DNA of 64,000 nucleotides from CAINVV01 sp963663005 (lineage in GTDB: Bacteria; Bacteroidota; Bacteroidia; Bacteroidales; Prolixibacteraceae): assembly GCA_963663005.2 (NCBI GenBank), contig CAXXHH010000015.1, positions 434,001 through 498,000 of the forward strand, written 5' to 3'. Each line of letters starts with the position of its first letter. Position 1 is the stretch's first letter. Positions 55,582-64,000 of this stretch are shown piece by piece. The position numbers were made by a program, and so were the translations under genes. The notes below the pieces were generated by a model. The model did no database searches, had not been told where the DNA came from, and saw only the letters and a list, made by a program, of their open reading frames with translations.

Positions 55582-56553
55582 TTGATCAAAAAATTAGCTG
55601 CGAATATTACGAATACGGTAAATTTTTCGATTGAAGAGAGTTCCAGGATCGCTCTTCTGTTCCCGGGACAAGGTTCTCAGTTCATTGGAATGTGCGGTTC
55701 TTTACTAAATGACTTTCCGTATGTTAAAGAATACTACCATGAAGCCAGTGACCTGCTTGGGTTTGATATAGCAGATTTATGCCAAAATGGGACAGAAGAA
55801 AAGCTAAATCTTACCGCCAACACCCAGCCTTCAATTTTACTTTTAAGCTTCTGTGCTTTTCAGGTTTTGCGCAGGGAATTTTCCATTAATCCAATTTTGC
55901 TCGCAGGACATAGCTTGGGTGAAATATCCGCCTTGTGTTGTAGCGGAGCGATCAGCCTAAATGATGCCTTAAAGATTGTGAGAAGGAGAGGTGAAATTAT
56001 GCAGTCTGCTGTTGGTGACGGTATGGGTTCTATGGCAGCAATTAACAGGTTATCTTCTACTCAAGTCACCAATTTATTGCATTCTTCCGGGTTTGGTAAA
56101 GAGGTTGTTATTTCGAATATCAACTCTGAAACACAAACTGTGATCTCGGGAGAAAAGGAAGCAGTTAATAAGGTGAGTTCCATGGCAAAACTGGAAGGTG
56201 CAATTTGTATCCCTTTAAAAGTCAGTGCCCCATTTCACAGTCCACTGATGAAGGCCGCTGCCAAAGAATTTGGTAAAGAATTGAGTAATTACCACTTCTC
56301 AAAAATGAACTACCCTGTAGTTTCAAATGTAAGGAGTAAACCGTATCAGCACGAAAATGAAATTCGACCATTATTGGTGGAGCAGATGACAGAGCCGGTG
56401 AACTGGCTCAAGATTTCTGCCTACATTGAGAAATCAGCCGCTGATTTAACATTGGAACTCCCTCCTGGGAATACATTAACCAAACTATTCAAAAGGAAGG
56501 ATGATAGAATTCAACATTACACCTTCGACCAAATCGTACGACCAGCTATTTAG
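55582..56553 (+). CDS. Discrete acyl carrier protein malonyltransferase (FabD-like, possible trans-AT)
   Basis: About 323 residues from a TTG at 55582 (LIKKLAANITN). Earlier TTG/GTG codons lie inside a terminator. The family start IALLFPGQGSQFIGM, the nucleophile elbow GHSLGE and the PFHS motif (VSAPFHSPLM, malonyl-type by family rule) are all present. It loads malonyl units onto carrier proteins. It is not with other fab genes but 31 bp upstream of an NRPS gene, as in trans-AT polyketide or hybrid clusters. Housekeeping FabD activity elsewhere cannot be checked. Confidence 0.85.
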   Translation: MIKKLAANITNTVNFSIEESSRIALLFPGQGSQFIGMCGSLLNDFPYVKEYYHEASDLLGFDIADLCQNGTEEKLNLTANTQPSILLLSFCAFQVLRREFSINPILLAGHSLGEISALCCSGAISLNDALKIVRRRGEIMQSAVGDGMGSMAAINRLSSTQVTNLLHSSGFGKEVVISNINSETQTVISGEKEAVNKVSSMAKLEGAICIPLKVSAPFHSPLMKAAAKEFGKELSNYHFSKMNYPVVSNVRSKPYQHENEIRPLLVEQMTEPVNWLKISAYIEKSAADLTLELPPGNTLTKLFKRKDDRIQHYTFDQIVRPAI

Positions 56554-56584
56554 TGATTTTTTACCCGACTCAACCAACTAATTG

Positions 56585-59500
56585 ATGATTTACAAAGAAC
56601 TATATCCCCTTACTTTACCTCAGCGTTCATTTTATTACGACTATCTTATCAGTCAAAATGACTGCAAGTACAATATGGGTGGAGCAATGATCATTGATGG
56701 GGACTTAGACATTGACTTATTTAAGAAGGCCTTTGACTCGGCGATAAAAATTTTCGATTCCCTAAGGATCCGGTTTGTGCTACTTGATGGTGAATTATTT
56801 CAAACTTTTTTACCAGAATATCAATGCGAAATAAACTACCTTGATTTCAGAAATCACATTAAACCATTCGAAGAAGCACTGCAGTATATTGAAAAGGAAC
56901 ATAGAAGGCCATTTGACTTTGTTGATGTCAACTTATCAAAGGACTCTATCCTGCAAACCGGCGATAAACAATTCATTTGGTTCCCTTTTTTTCATCACTT
57001 TTCGGATGACGCCTTTGGAAAGGCCGTTATCCATAAAACTATTGCAGAAATATATAATAGTCTTCTGTCGAATAGCGTTTGCCCTGATGTACAACCGTTT
57101 TCCTATCGTGATTTTATTGCAGATGATATAGCATATCAGTCGTCTGACTCGTTCAAAGCTTCTTCCGAATTCTGGAAGTCTAAACTGACACCTCTGGCTG
57201 AACCGCTCGATTTTACCTCCAAAAAATATAACATAAAGAAATTTACTCCACACAATGAAAGGATAACATTGACCCTTCACCGGATGTGTTATGCTTCCAT
57301 TTTGAAGGTGGCGGATCAAATAGAAGTTACGACTCTGCACGCGTTGTTAGGAGTCTTATTCACAACTCTGTATAAACTATTCAACAAAAAAGACATTGTC
57401 ATAGGGATGCCGGTTTTGAACCGGAGTAATCATAAATTCAGAAATACGCCTGGCCTATTTATGAATATGATCCCATTCAGACTTCACTTAAATGAAAATT
57501 GGACGCTAACTGAAATTCTTAAGGCGATTAAGAGCGAAGTCAAAGAATGTTACAGGCATCAAAGACTTCCATTGAGTGAAACATTCAGTCATTTTAGAAA
57601 TAATCCGGAATTTAAAAATGAGCTGTTTGATGTAACTATCGTCTATAGAAAGTTAGATTTTCACAGTAAACTTGGTAATTCAAAAATTCAGGCTATCACG
57701 CTGGACACACAAATCAGGAATGAAAGTTTTGGACTGGAAATTGATGAGTATGATGATGAAGAGAATGTAAATATTTTCTTCAATTACAATCCACTCATCT
57801 TCTCGGAATTAGAGATCACCCAGTTTGCCAGATGCTTTGAAACAATTCTCTTTGAACTGATCTATTTCCCTGAGAAAAGCATTAGAGAAGTAAAACTTCT
57901 GAATGATTTTGAACACCACAAATTAATCAGGACTTTCAATACAGCAGACTCGGTAAAGCATACAAAAAAAACGATTGCATCAAAGTTTGAAGACTGTGTT
58001 CGGGCATATCCAAATAATACGGCTGTCAGCAGAAACGAAGAATCAATAACGTATTTCGAACTGAATAAGAAAGCCAACGAGACAGCTCATTACCTACAGC
58101 AAAAGTGTGGTGTCTTGAAAGGTGATATTGTCTGCATGGCCGCCGATAGGACGATCTCAGCCATTGCAATTATGATGGGTGTGATGAAGGCTGGTGCGGT
58201 GTATCTCCCTGTTGACAGCCATCATCCGATTGAGCGGATAGACTTCATACTAAAAGACAGCGGTGCCAAAATTTTCATTACCGACAATCCTGAACTAACG
58301 AGGCTAACCAATAATGTTGTCCTGTTGAGTACAATAGAATCTTCACAGACAGGAAATTGCGGATTGGAAATTTTCCAGGAGGATTTGGCTTACATCATTT
58401 ATACCTCGGGGTCAACAGGCGTTCCAAAGGGAGTAATGATCGAGCATGGGAATTTTATGTCTATGTTCGTCAATATGATCGGGATTTTTGGAGTCACCCC
58501 GACAGATCGGGTACTCCAATTTGCCTCACTGGGATTTGATGCAGCTGTTTTTGAGATATTACAAGCTCTTCTAACCGGATCATCCCTTATCATTGCAGAC
58601 AACGAAACTATCCGCAATCCAGCTTCTTTCATCCAATATATGGATACGAAAAGAGTCTCGATCGCAACGCTTCCTCCAGCCTACCTGGGTATTCTGGACA
58701 AACCGGAATTGCCCTTTTTGCACACTCTGATTACCGCTGGTGAACAGGCAAATGTCTCTGATGTAAATCATTATAAGAAGAATAAAAAAATAATAAATGG
58801 GTATGGGCCTACTGAAACATCCGTGTGTGCCACCTATCATATAGCAGAACGAGACACCGATTATTCTGGTGTCGTTCCAATAGGCAAACCTGTTCCTGGT
58901 TCATTTATATACATCCTAAATGAGAATTTTGAACAAATGCCTATCGGGTTTCCGGGTGAGCTGTGCATCTCCGGGCCGACTCTTGCCCGAGGTTACCTGA
59001 ATAACAAGGAATTGACGGAAAAGAAATTTGTTCCGAATCCTTTCGAACACAATCTTCGCATGTACCGTTCGGGCGATAAAGCCAGATTACTTTCGGATGG
59101 TACATTGGAGTTTTTGGGAAGGATTGATGAACAGGTTAAAATAAAAGGAAATCGCATCGAACTGGGTGAAATTGAAAGCCGGCTGCGAAATTATACCGGC
59201 GTCAGGGAGGCGGTCGTTCTTGATGTGGAAATAAATGATTTCAAGGACCTTGCTGCCTTTATAATTTGCGACGAGGAGATAAATCCCAGGACACTTAGAA
59301 AGTATTTGGTGGAATTTCTTCCTGACTATATGGTGCCTTCTTACCTCTGTTTTATTGACAAAATTCCTTTAACACAAAACGGGAAAATAAATAAAACGGA
59401 GCTAAGGAAGTTGGTGCCCGTAAATCCCGAAAGAGGAAATCCTGATTCAGCCGAAACAACATTATTAGAACAGAAGCTTACCCCGATTATCGAACGCGTT

Positions 59501-62500
59501 CTCAATCGTGCACCAATCGGCGTTGATGATAATTTCTTTGAATTAGGGATTGACAGTCTCAAAATAGCGCGTCTGATAACCTACATAAAAAAGGAGCTTC
59601 AGTTTGAAATTGTATTTAAAACGATTTTTGATAAACCAACTATCAGAGGCGTGGCCGGTGAACTTGCGCTTATAAATACAAACCTATCTGAGGATATTAT
59701 TCCAGTATCAATAAAGGAGTTTTATCCGCTTTCACATGCGCAAAAAAGATTATGGATTCTGGCCCAGGATAAGGCGAATGCCGCCGTTTATAATATGCCT
59801 GTTCCGCTCTTGCTCAAAGGCAATCTCCGGGTACAAGACCTCAAACACGCTATTCAAACTGTCGTTGACAGACACGAAGCCCTTAGAACAATTTTTGTTG
59901 AAATTGAGGGAACTCCATTTCAGCAAGTTTTGCCATCATGCGATGATTTTGTAAAGGAGTACGATTTTAGTCAGGAAAATAATTCTGAGGAAAAGGCTGA
60001 AAATCTGATCAATAAGCTGGTAATGACTTCTTTCGATTTATCCAGGGAGATACCCACACGAGTTCATTTGGTCAAAATCGGCCAGGAGCGGCATATCATT
60101 CTTTTTGTGATTCATCATATTGCAGGAGACGGCGTCTCTATCGGGATTATAATGGATGAATTAGCGCGACTATATAATTCGTCCGACAATTTGAATCGAG
60201 GAAATATATTAAATCGCTTAAGAATTCAGTACAAAGATTACTGTGCTTATGAGCATGAGATCTTGCAAAGTATCAATTACCAGACAGAGAAGGAATTTTG
60301 GCTTAAGAAATTGCAGAATCCCGTTCCTGTTCTCCACTTGCCAACTGATAAAATACGTCCTGCATTAAAGACATATCGCGGAAGTTATGTACTTGCCAAA
60401 ATAGAGAACCAGCTCAAGGAAGACTTACTTGGATTTTGCAAAGAAAATAATGCAAGTCCCTTCATGGTAATACTCGCCTCGGTAAATATTCTGCTGAATA
60501 AATACACTTCCCAGGAGGATATTATACTAGGTTCGCCGGTATCAGGGAGGAATCACCAAAATCTGGAAGACCAGGTGGGGGTTTACATAAACACGATTGC
60601 CCTGCGAAATACCATTGACTGCGACAAAGAATTTATCAAATTCCTTGAAGAAGTAAAAAGGAATTCTTCTGAAGCATTTTCGAACAGTAATTACCCTTTC
60701 GATAGTCTCATTCAGAATTTGGATCTGGAAAGGGATACCTCGCGCTCGCCAGTATTTGATGTATTAATTCAGTATCAAAACAGGAATGTTACGACATTGA
60801 ACCTGAGTAATATTGAGTCATCATTTTATGGCATCGATTTTAATGCTGCGAAATTCGATCTGACCTTCACATTTACTGAAGAAGAGGACAATATTGAATT
60901 CAGTATTGGTTACAACACAGATCTCTTTTTTCGGCAAAGAATTGAACGGATCGTCAGACATTTGATCAATATTCTATCGGAGGTTATAGCCAATCCGAAT
61001 TGCCTCATCAGGAACATTGATTTACTTGATCAAGATGAAGTGAGGATGCTAAACAAAATGGCTCAAGGAATCGATTTACATGTGAGCGGACGAACTGTTG
61101 TGGAGCAATTTGAATTTCAGGCCCAAAAAACACCCGACAATGCGGCTTTAGTCTATAATGAAGTGCGATTGTCCTATAGAGAGTTGGATGAACAATCCAA
61201 CAGGATCGCCAATGAGATTATGGCAAAAACTCCAGTGATTTCTGACGAAATAATTGCAGTAATGGTGCCACGTTCTGAATTATTTGTGATTGGTTTAATG
61301 GGAGTTTTAAAAACTGGCGCAGCCTATTTGCCAATAAGTACGGAGCTTCCAATCGAGCGTGTAAAATTTATGCTGCGACAAAGCGGCTGTAAGGTTTTGC
61401 TAACTGACAGCGGACTCCAAACAACGATGACTTGCAGTTTTGATGCTGAAGATGGCGGAAATATTCTAGTGCTGGACATTAGCAAAATAAGCAATCAGAC
61501 TACTAGTAAACCAATCGCCAGAAGTCTGACACCAGCCAACCTCGCATACGTTATTTATACTTCCGGTTCAACCGGCACACCAAAAGGTGTCATGATTGAA
61601 CACGGGAGTCTCTTAAACCTTGTTATGGGTTTATCGAAGGAAGTATATCATGATGAAACAAACTTCCTGAATATTGCACTTCTATCCCCTTTTGCTTTTG
61701 ATGCCTCCGTAAAGCAACTATTTTATGCTCTATCATTTGGGCACTGTCTGGATATTGTTCCGGATGAAACAAAAATGAATGGCAGAAAATTGCTGGAATA
61801 TTACGAGTCCCATCATATCAATGTCTCGGATGGCACACCTGTCCATCTTGAAATAATCCTGGACGAATTAAATTTGGGAACAGGGAAATATATGCCAGGG
61901 TTATTTGTTATCGGAGGACAACAATTGCCCGTTCATACTGTCAGGCAACTACTGCAGGTATGTGATCGCAATTCCCCTTCGATTGTGAACGTTTATGGGC
62001 CAACTGAATGCTGCGATGTATCGACCTGTTACACTATCGATCCCGACTTCATTCACAGTTCTGAGGCTGCAATAAACGGCGTCCCGATTGGAAAACCATT
62101 GCCAAATATTCAAGTTTTTATACTGGATTCAAATCTCAATCAAGTTCCTGTCGGAGTATTCGGTGAACTATGCATTGGAGGCAATGGATTGGCTAGAGGC
62201 TATATAAACAGACCAGATTTGACGGATGAAAAATTTATTCAAATCAATCTGGACAACTGTAACAAAATATATAAAACCGGTGATATTGGTTGCTTCCTGG
62301 ACGATGGTCAGATTCTTCTGTCTGGACGAACCGACGATCAGATTAAGCTGCGCGGGTTCAGAATTGAGTTAAACGAAATAGAAAATTGCATTCGGAGCTT
62401 CGACCATGTTAACTTAGTGGCGGTCAAGGCTATCGGCGAAGGGAATTATCAAAAAATTGCAGCTTTCTATTCTTCAACAGGCAAGATTGAGAAGGAAGAT

Positions 62501-64000
62501 TTAAGGCAATATTTATCTCTGCATTTGCCCGATTATATGATTCCGGCTTATCTGATTGAAATAGAGAATTTCCCTGTAACTCGCAACGGCAAAATCGACA
62601 AAAAGCTCCTGGCTGTTGCTGAAAATGAAGTTTCCAATGTTCAGGCAAGCCTGCTTCCGGAGGATCCACTTGAAGAAAAACTGACCATACTATGGAAAGA
62701 ATTTTTGCAATTGGAGCATATTAGTCCGGCGGATAATTTTTTTAATCTCGGAGGACATAGTCTGATCGCAATCAGACTCGCGTCGAGGATTCACAAAGAA
62801 TTCAGTCTTGAAGTTAGTATTTGGGAGATTTTTAAATATCCGACGATCTCACTACTTGCACAGCTATTGAGGAGTAAAAACCCATCCCGGTTCAATCCGA
62901 TAGAGAAGATGGAAAGGAGAGAGTATTATCCCCTTTCCCACTCACAAAGGAGATTGTGGATGCTGACCAAATTGGAAGGGCAGAATTCTATTTACAATAT
63001 TCCTGCAGCGATATTATTGAAGGGGAAACTGAATTTGAAAGCATTTGAAGCTGCATTCCAATCAATTGTATTACGTCACGAATCCTTGAGAACCTCCTTT
63101 ATCGAGATTGATGGTGAGCCTTTTCAGAAAATTTCGGATTACCTTCCATTCACTATTGAAGCGCTTTCGTTCCCTGAATTAAATTGGGATAAAAGCGTTC
63201 TGAAAGAATTTGCCAATGAGTATTTTGAGAAAGAATTTGATCTGACAGAGGCACCACTCATGGTAATCAGATTGATTTCGTTGTCCTGTGATAACCATCT
63301 CTTCCTATTCAACATGCACCATATCATCAGCGATGGGTGGTCTTTAGACATCATTTTAAATGAATTCAAGTTTTATTATAATGAATATCTTACTCCGTCA
63401 GGTACCTCGCTTTTACCGTTAAGAATTCAGTACAAAGATTACGCCAGCTGGCAGAAAAAAATCCTTGGCGACCAATCGATGGTGGCCGTTAAAGATTATT
63501 GGCACAAGAAATTAAGAAAGCCACATCCGCAGTTGAATTTGCCGGCTGATTTCAGCCGAACAGAATCCTTTTCCCTTGATGGAGAATTGCTTTTATATTC
63601 GCTGGAAAGTCAGGCTGTAAAATCTCTATCGGATATCAGCAACAATCAGAATGCCAGTATTTTCATGACTCTTCTCTCAGCAGTATATATTCTTCTGTAC
63701 AGATATACCGGAGAGGAAGATATCATGGTGGGCTCTCCTGTAGCGGGAAGACAGCACTACGATCTTGAGAATCAAGTTGGGTTCTTCATTAATACGTTGG
63801 TTCTTCGCACAGAAATAAATCCCGAAAATTCATTTCTGGAAGTTCTGAAAAAAGTCAATTCGACATTGGCGGAAGCCTTAGATAACCAAGCTTATCCTTT
63901 CGACAGGCTTGTCGACGAGTTGGATACTGAACGAATTCTGAATAGAAATCCTCTCTTTGATGTAATGGTCGCCTGGATGATAAAGGACGGGATGAACATG
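56585..64000 (+). CDS. Nonribosomal peptide synthetase, modules 1-2 and start of module 3 (3' end outside window)
   Basis: A single open frame of 2,472 codons from ATG 56585 (in-frame TTG at 56582) to the window end, with no stop. Domains: C1 about 1-440 (HHFSDDA at 137), A1 about 465-930 (YTSGSTGVPKG at about 606, GYGPTE), T1 with Ser991 in LGIDSLKI, C2 about 1040-1470 (HHIAGDG at 1177), A2 about 1495-1990 (YTSGSTGTPKG at about 1657, VYGPTEC), T2 with Ser2059 in LGGHSLIAI, C3 from about 2105 (HHIISDGWS at 2245). Specificity pocket residues read DAFAIAGVC for A1 and DAKPVGVDV for A2 by manual alignment to GrsA. No epimerase or thioesterase domain is visible. Confidence 0.96.
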   Translation, partial: MIYKELYPLTLPQRSFYYDYLISQNDCKYNMGGAMIIDGDLDIDLFKKAFDSAIKIFDSLRIRFVLLDGELFQTFLPEYQCEINYLDFRNHIKPFEEALQYIEKEHRRPFDFVDVNLSKDSILQTGDKQFIWFPFFHHFSDDAFGKAVIHKTIAEIYNSLLSNSVCPDVQPFSYRDFIADDIAYQSSDSFKASSEFWKSKLTPLAEPLDFTSKKYNIKKFTPHNERITLTLHRMCYASILKVADQIEVTTLHALLGVLFTTLYKLFNKKDIVIGMPVLNRSNHKFRNTPGLFMNMIPFRLHLNENWTLTEILKAIKSEVKECYRHQRLPLSETFSHFRNNPEFKNELFDVTIVYRKLDFHSKLGNSKIQAITLDTQIRNESFGLEIDEYDDEENVNIFFNYNPLIFSELEITQFARCFETILFELIYFPEKSIREVKLLNDFEHHKLIRTFNTADSVKHTKKTIASKFEDCVRAYPNNTAVSRNEESITYFELNKKANETAHYLQQKCGVLKGDIVCMAADRTISAIAIMMGVMKAGAVYLPVDSHHPIERIDFILKDSGAKIFITDNPELTRLTNNVVLLSTIESSQTGNCGLEIFQEDLAYIIYTSGSTGVPKGVMIEHGNFMSMFVNMIGIFGVTPTDRVLQFASLGFDAAVFEILQALLTGSSLIIADNETIRNPASFIQYMDTKRVSIATLPPAYLGILDKPELPFLHTLITAGEQANVSDVNHYKKNKKIINGYGPTETSVCATYHIAERDTDYSGVVPIGKPVPGSFIYILNENFEQMPIGFPGELCISGPTLARGYLNNKELTEKKFVPNPFEHNLRMYRSGDKARLLSDGTLEFLGRIDEQVKIKGNRIELGEIESRLRNYTGVREAVVLDVEINDFKDLAAFIICDEEINPRTLRKYLVEFLPDYMVPSYLCFIDKIPLTQNGKINKTELRKLVPVNPERGNPDSAETTLLEQKLTPIIERVLNRAPIGVDDNFFELGIDSLKIARLITYIKKELQFEIVFKTIFDKPTIRGVAGELALINTNLSEDIIPVSIKEFYPLSHAQKRLWILAQDKANAAVYNMPVPLLLKGNLRVQDLKHAIQTVVDRHEALRTIFVEIEGTPFQQVLPSCDDFVKEYDFSQENNSEEKAENLINKLVMTSFDLSREIPTRVHLVKIGQERHIILFVIHHIAGDGVSIGIIMDELARLYNSSDNLNRGNILNRLRIQYKDYCAYEHEILQSINYQTEKEFWLKKLQNPVPVLHLPTDKIRPALKTYRGSYVLAKIENQLKEDLLGFCKENNASPFMVILASVNILLNKYTSQEDIILGSPVSGRNHQNLEDQVGVYINTIALRNTIDCDKEFIKFLEEVKRNSSEAFSNSNYPFDSLIQNLDLERDTSRSPVFDVLIQYQNRNVTTLNLSNIESSFYGIDFNAAKFDLTFTFTEEEDNIEFSIGYNTDLFFRQRIERIVRHLINILSEVIANPNCLIRNIDLLDQDEVRMLNKMAQGIDLHVSGRTVVEQFEFQAQKTPDNAALVYNEVRLSYRELDEQSNRIANEIMAKTPVISDEIIAVMVPRSELFVIGLMGVLKTGAAYLPISTELPIERVKFMLRQSGCKVLLTDSGLQTTMTCSFDAEDGGNILVLDISKISNQTTSKPIARSLTPANLAYVIYTSGSTGTPKGVMIEHGSLLNLVMGLSKEVYHDETNFLNIALLSPFAFDASVKQLFYALSFGHCLDIVPDETKMNGRKLLEYYESHHINVSDGTPVHLEIILDELNLGTGKYMPGLFVIGGQQLPVHTVRQLLQVCDRNSPSIVNVYGPTECCDVSTCYTIDPDFIHSSEAAINGVPIGKPLPNIQVFILDSNLNQVPVGVFGELCIGGNGLARGYINRPDLTDEKFIQINLDNCNKIYKTGDIGCFLDDGQILLSGRTDDQIKLRGFRIELNEIENCIRSFDHVNLVAVKAIGEGNYQKIAAFYSSTGKIEKEDLRQYLSLHLPDYMIPAYLIEIENFPVTRNGKIDKKLLAVAENEVSNVQASLLPEDPLEEKLTILWKEFLQLEHISPADNFFNLGGHSLIAIRLASRIHKEFSLEVSIWEIFKYPTISLLAQLLRSKNPSRFNPIEKMERREYYPLSHSQRRLWMLTKLEGQNSIYNIPAAILLKGKLNLKAFEAAFQSIVLRHESLRTSFIEIDGEPFQKISDYLPFTIEALSFPELNWDKSVLKEFANEYFEKEFDLTEAPLMVIRLISLSCDNHLFLFNMHHIISDGWSLDIILNEFKFYYNEYLTPSGTSLLPLRIQYKDYASWQKKILGDQSMVAVKDYWHKKLRKPHPQLNLPADFSRTESFSLDGELLLYSLESQAVKSLSDISNNQNASIFMTLLSAVYILLYRYTGEEDIMVGSPVAGRQHYDLENQVGFFINTLVLRTEINPENSFLEVLKKVNSTLAEALDNQAYPFDRLVDELDTERILNRNPLFDVMVAWMIKDGMNM

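Noticed and set aside
1..64000. CRISPR arrays, prophage genes, complete insertion sequences
   Set aside because: I looked for regular short repeats with spacers, phage structural genes and intact transposases, and found none.

Overview
The window comes from a member of the Bacteroidota, most likely Bacteroidales/Marinilabiliales. The sequence evidence is a SusC/SusD pair with its own ECF sigma factor and FecR anti-sigma factor, a type IX secretion C-terminal domain on an esterase, TAnnTTTG promoter elements, few Shine-Dalgarno sites, and many secreted or lipobox proteins. No rRNA, CRISPR array, complete insertion sequence or integrase was found. The genus cannot be fixed from the sequence alone.

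Layout. 1-8.3 kb is housekeeping: the 3' part of infB, an outer-membrane barrel protein, a decayed stretch (transposase tail and a broken secreted-protein gene), then pheS, an M3 oligopeptidase, a flavin reductase and a PfkB sugar/nucleoside kinase on the minus strand, and tRNA-Asn(GTT). 8.3-19.5 kb is a patchwork behind the tRNA. Five same-strand copies of an unexplained repeat (conserved flanks around a hairpin whose sequence differs from copy to copy) separate small gene blocks: a GH2 glycosidase; a T9SS esterase with two NAD(P)-binding proteins; a Gfo/Idh/MocA oxidoreductase; and a DUF2975/HTH pair with two envelope proteins. A minus-strand scrap of a two-component propeller regulator lies just past the first copy. 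19.5-24.2 kb holds a DUF4932 metallopeptidase-like protein, a VOC-methyltransferase fusion and a sigma/membrane-protein pair.

24.4-34.4 kb is a compact polysaccharide utilisation locus: ECF sigma, FecR, SusC, SusD and an arylsulfatase, followed by a LytS/LytTR-type two-component pair. SusC/D would import a glycan, the sulfatase would desulfate it, and sigma/FecR would sense transport. 34.5-55.5 kb is mixed: a Kef-type antiporter, lipoproteins, a nucleotidyltransferase with a quinate-dehydrogenase-like partner, an acyltransferase, a large lipoprotein with a probable papain-like cysteine peptidase core, a CreD operon with a duplicated 25-nt palindromic operator, a GH67 alpha-glucuronidase, a Tat-exported TIM-barrel isomerase, an ECF sigma operon, a ricin-type lectin, a porin and a DUF697 protein.

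55.6-64.0 kb begins a biosynthetic gene cluster: a stand-alone FabD-like malonyltransferase followed by a giant nonribosomal peptide synthetase (C-A-T-C-A-T-C...) that runs off the window after 2,472 codons without a stop. The discrete acyltransferase suggests a hybrid peptide-polyketide (trans-AT) pathway, but no ketosynthase is visible yet.
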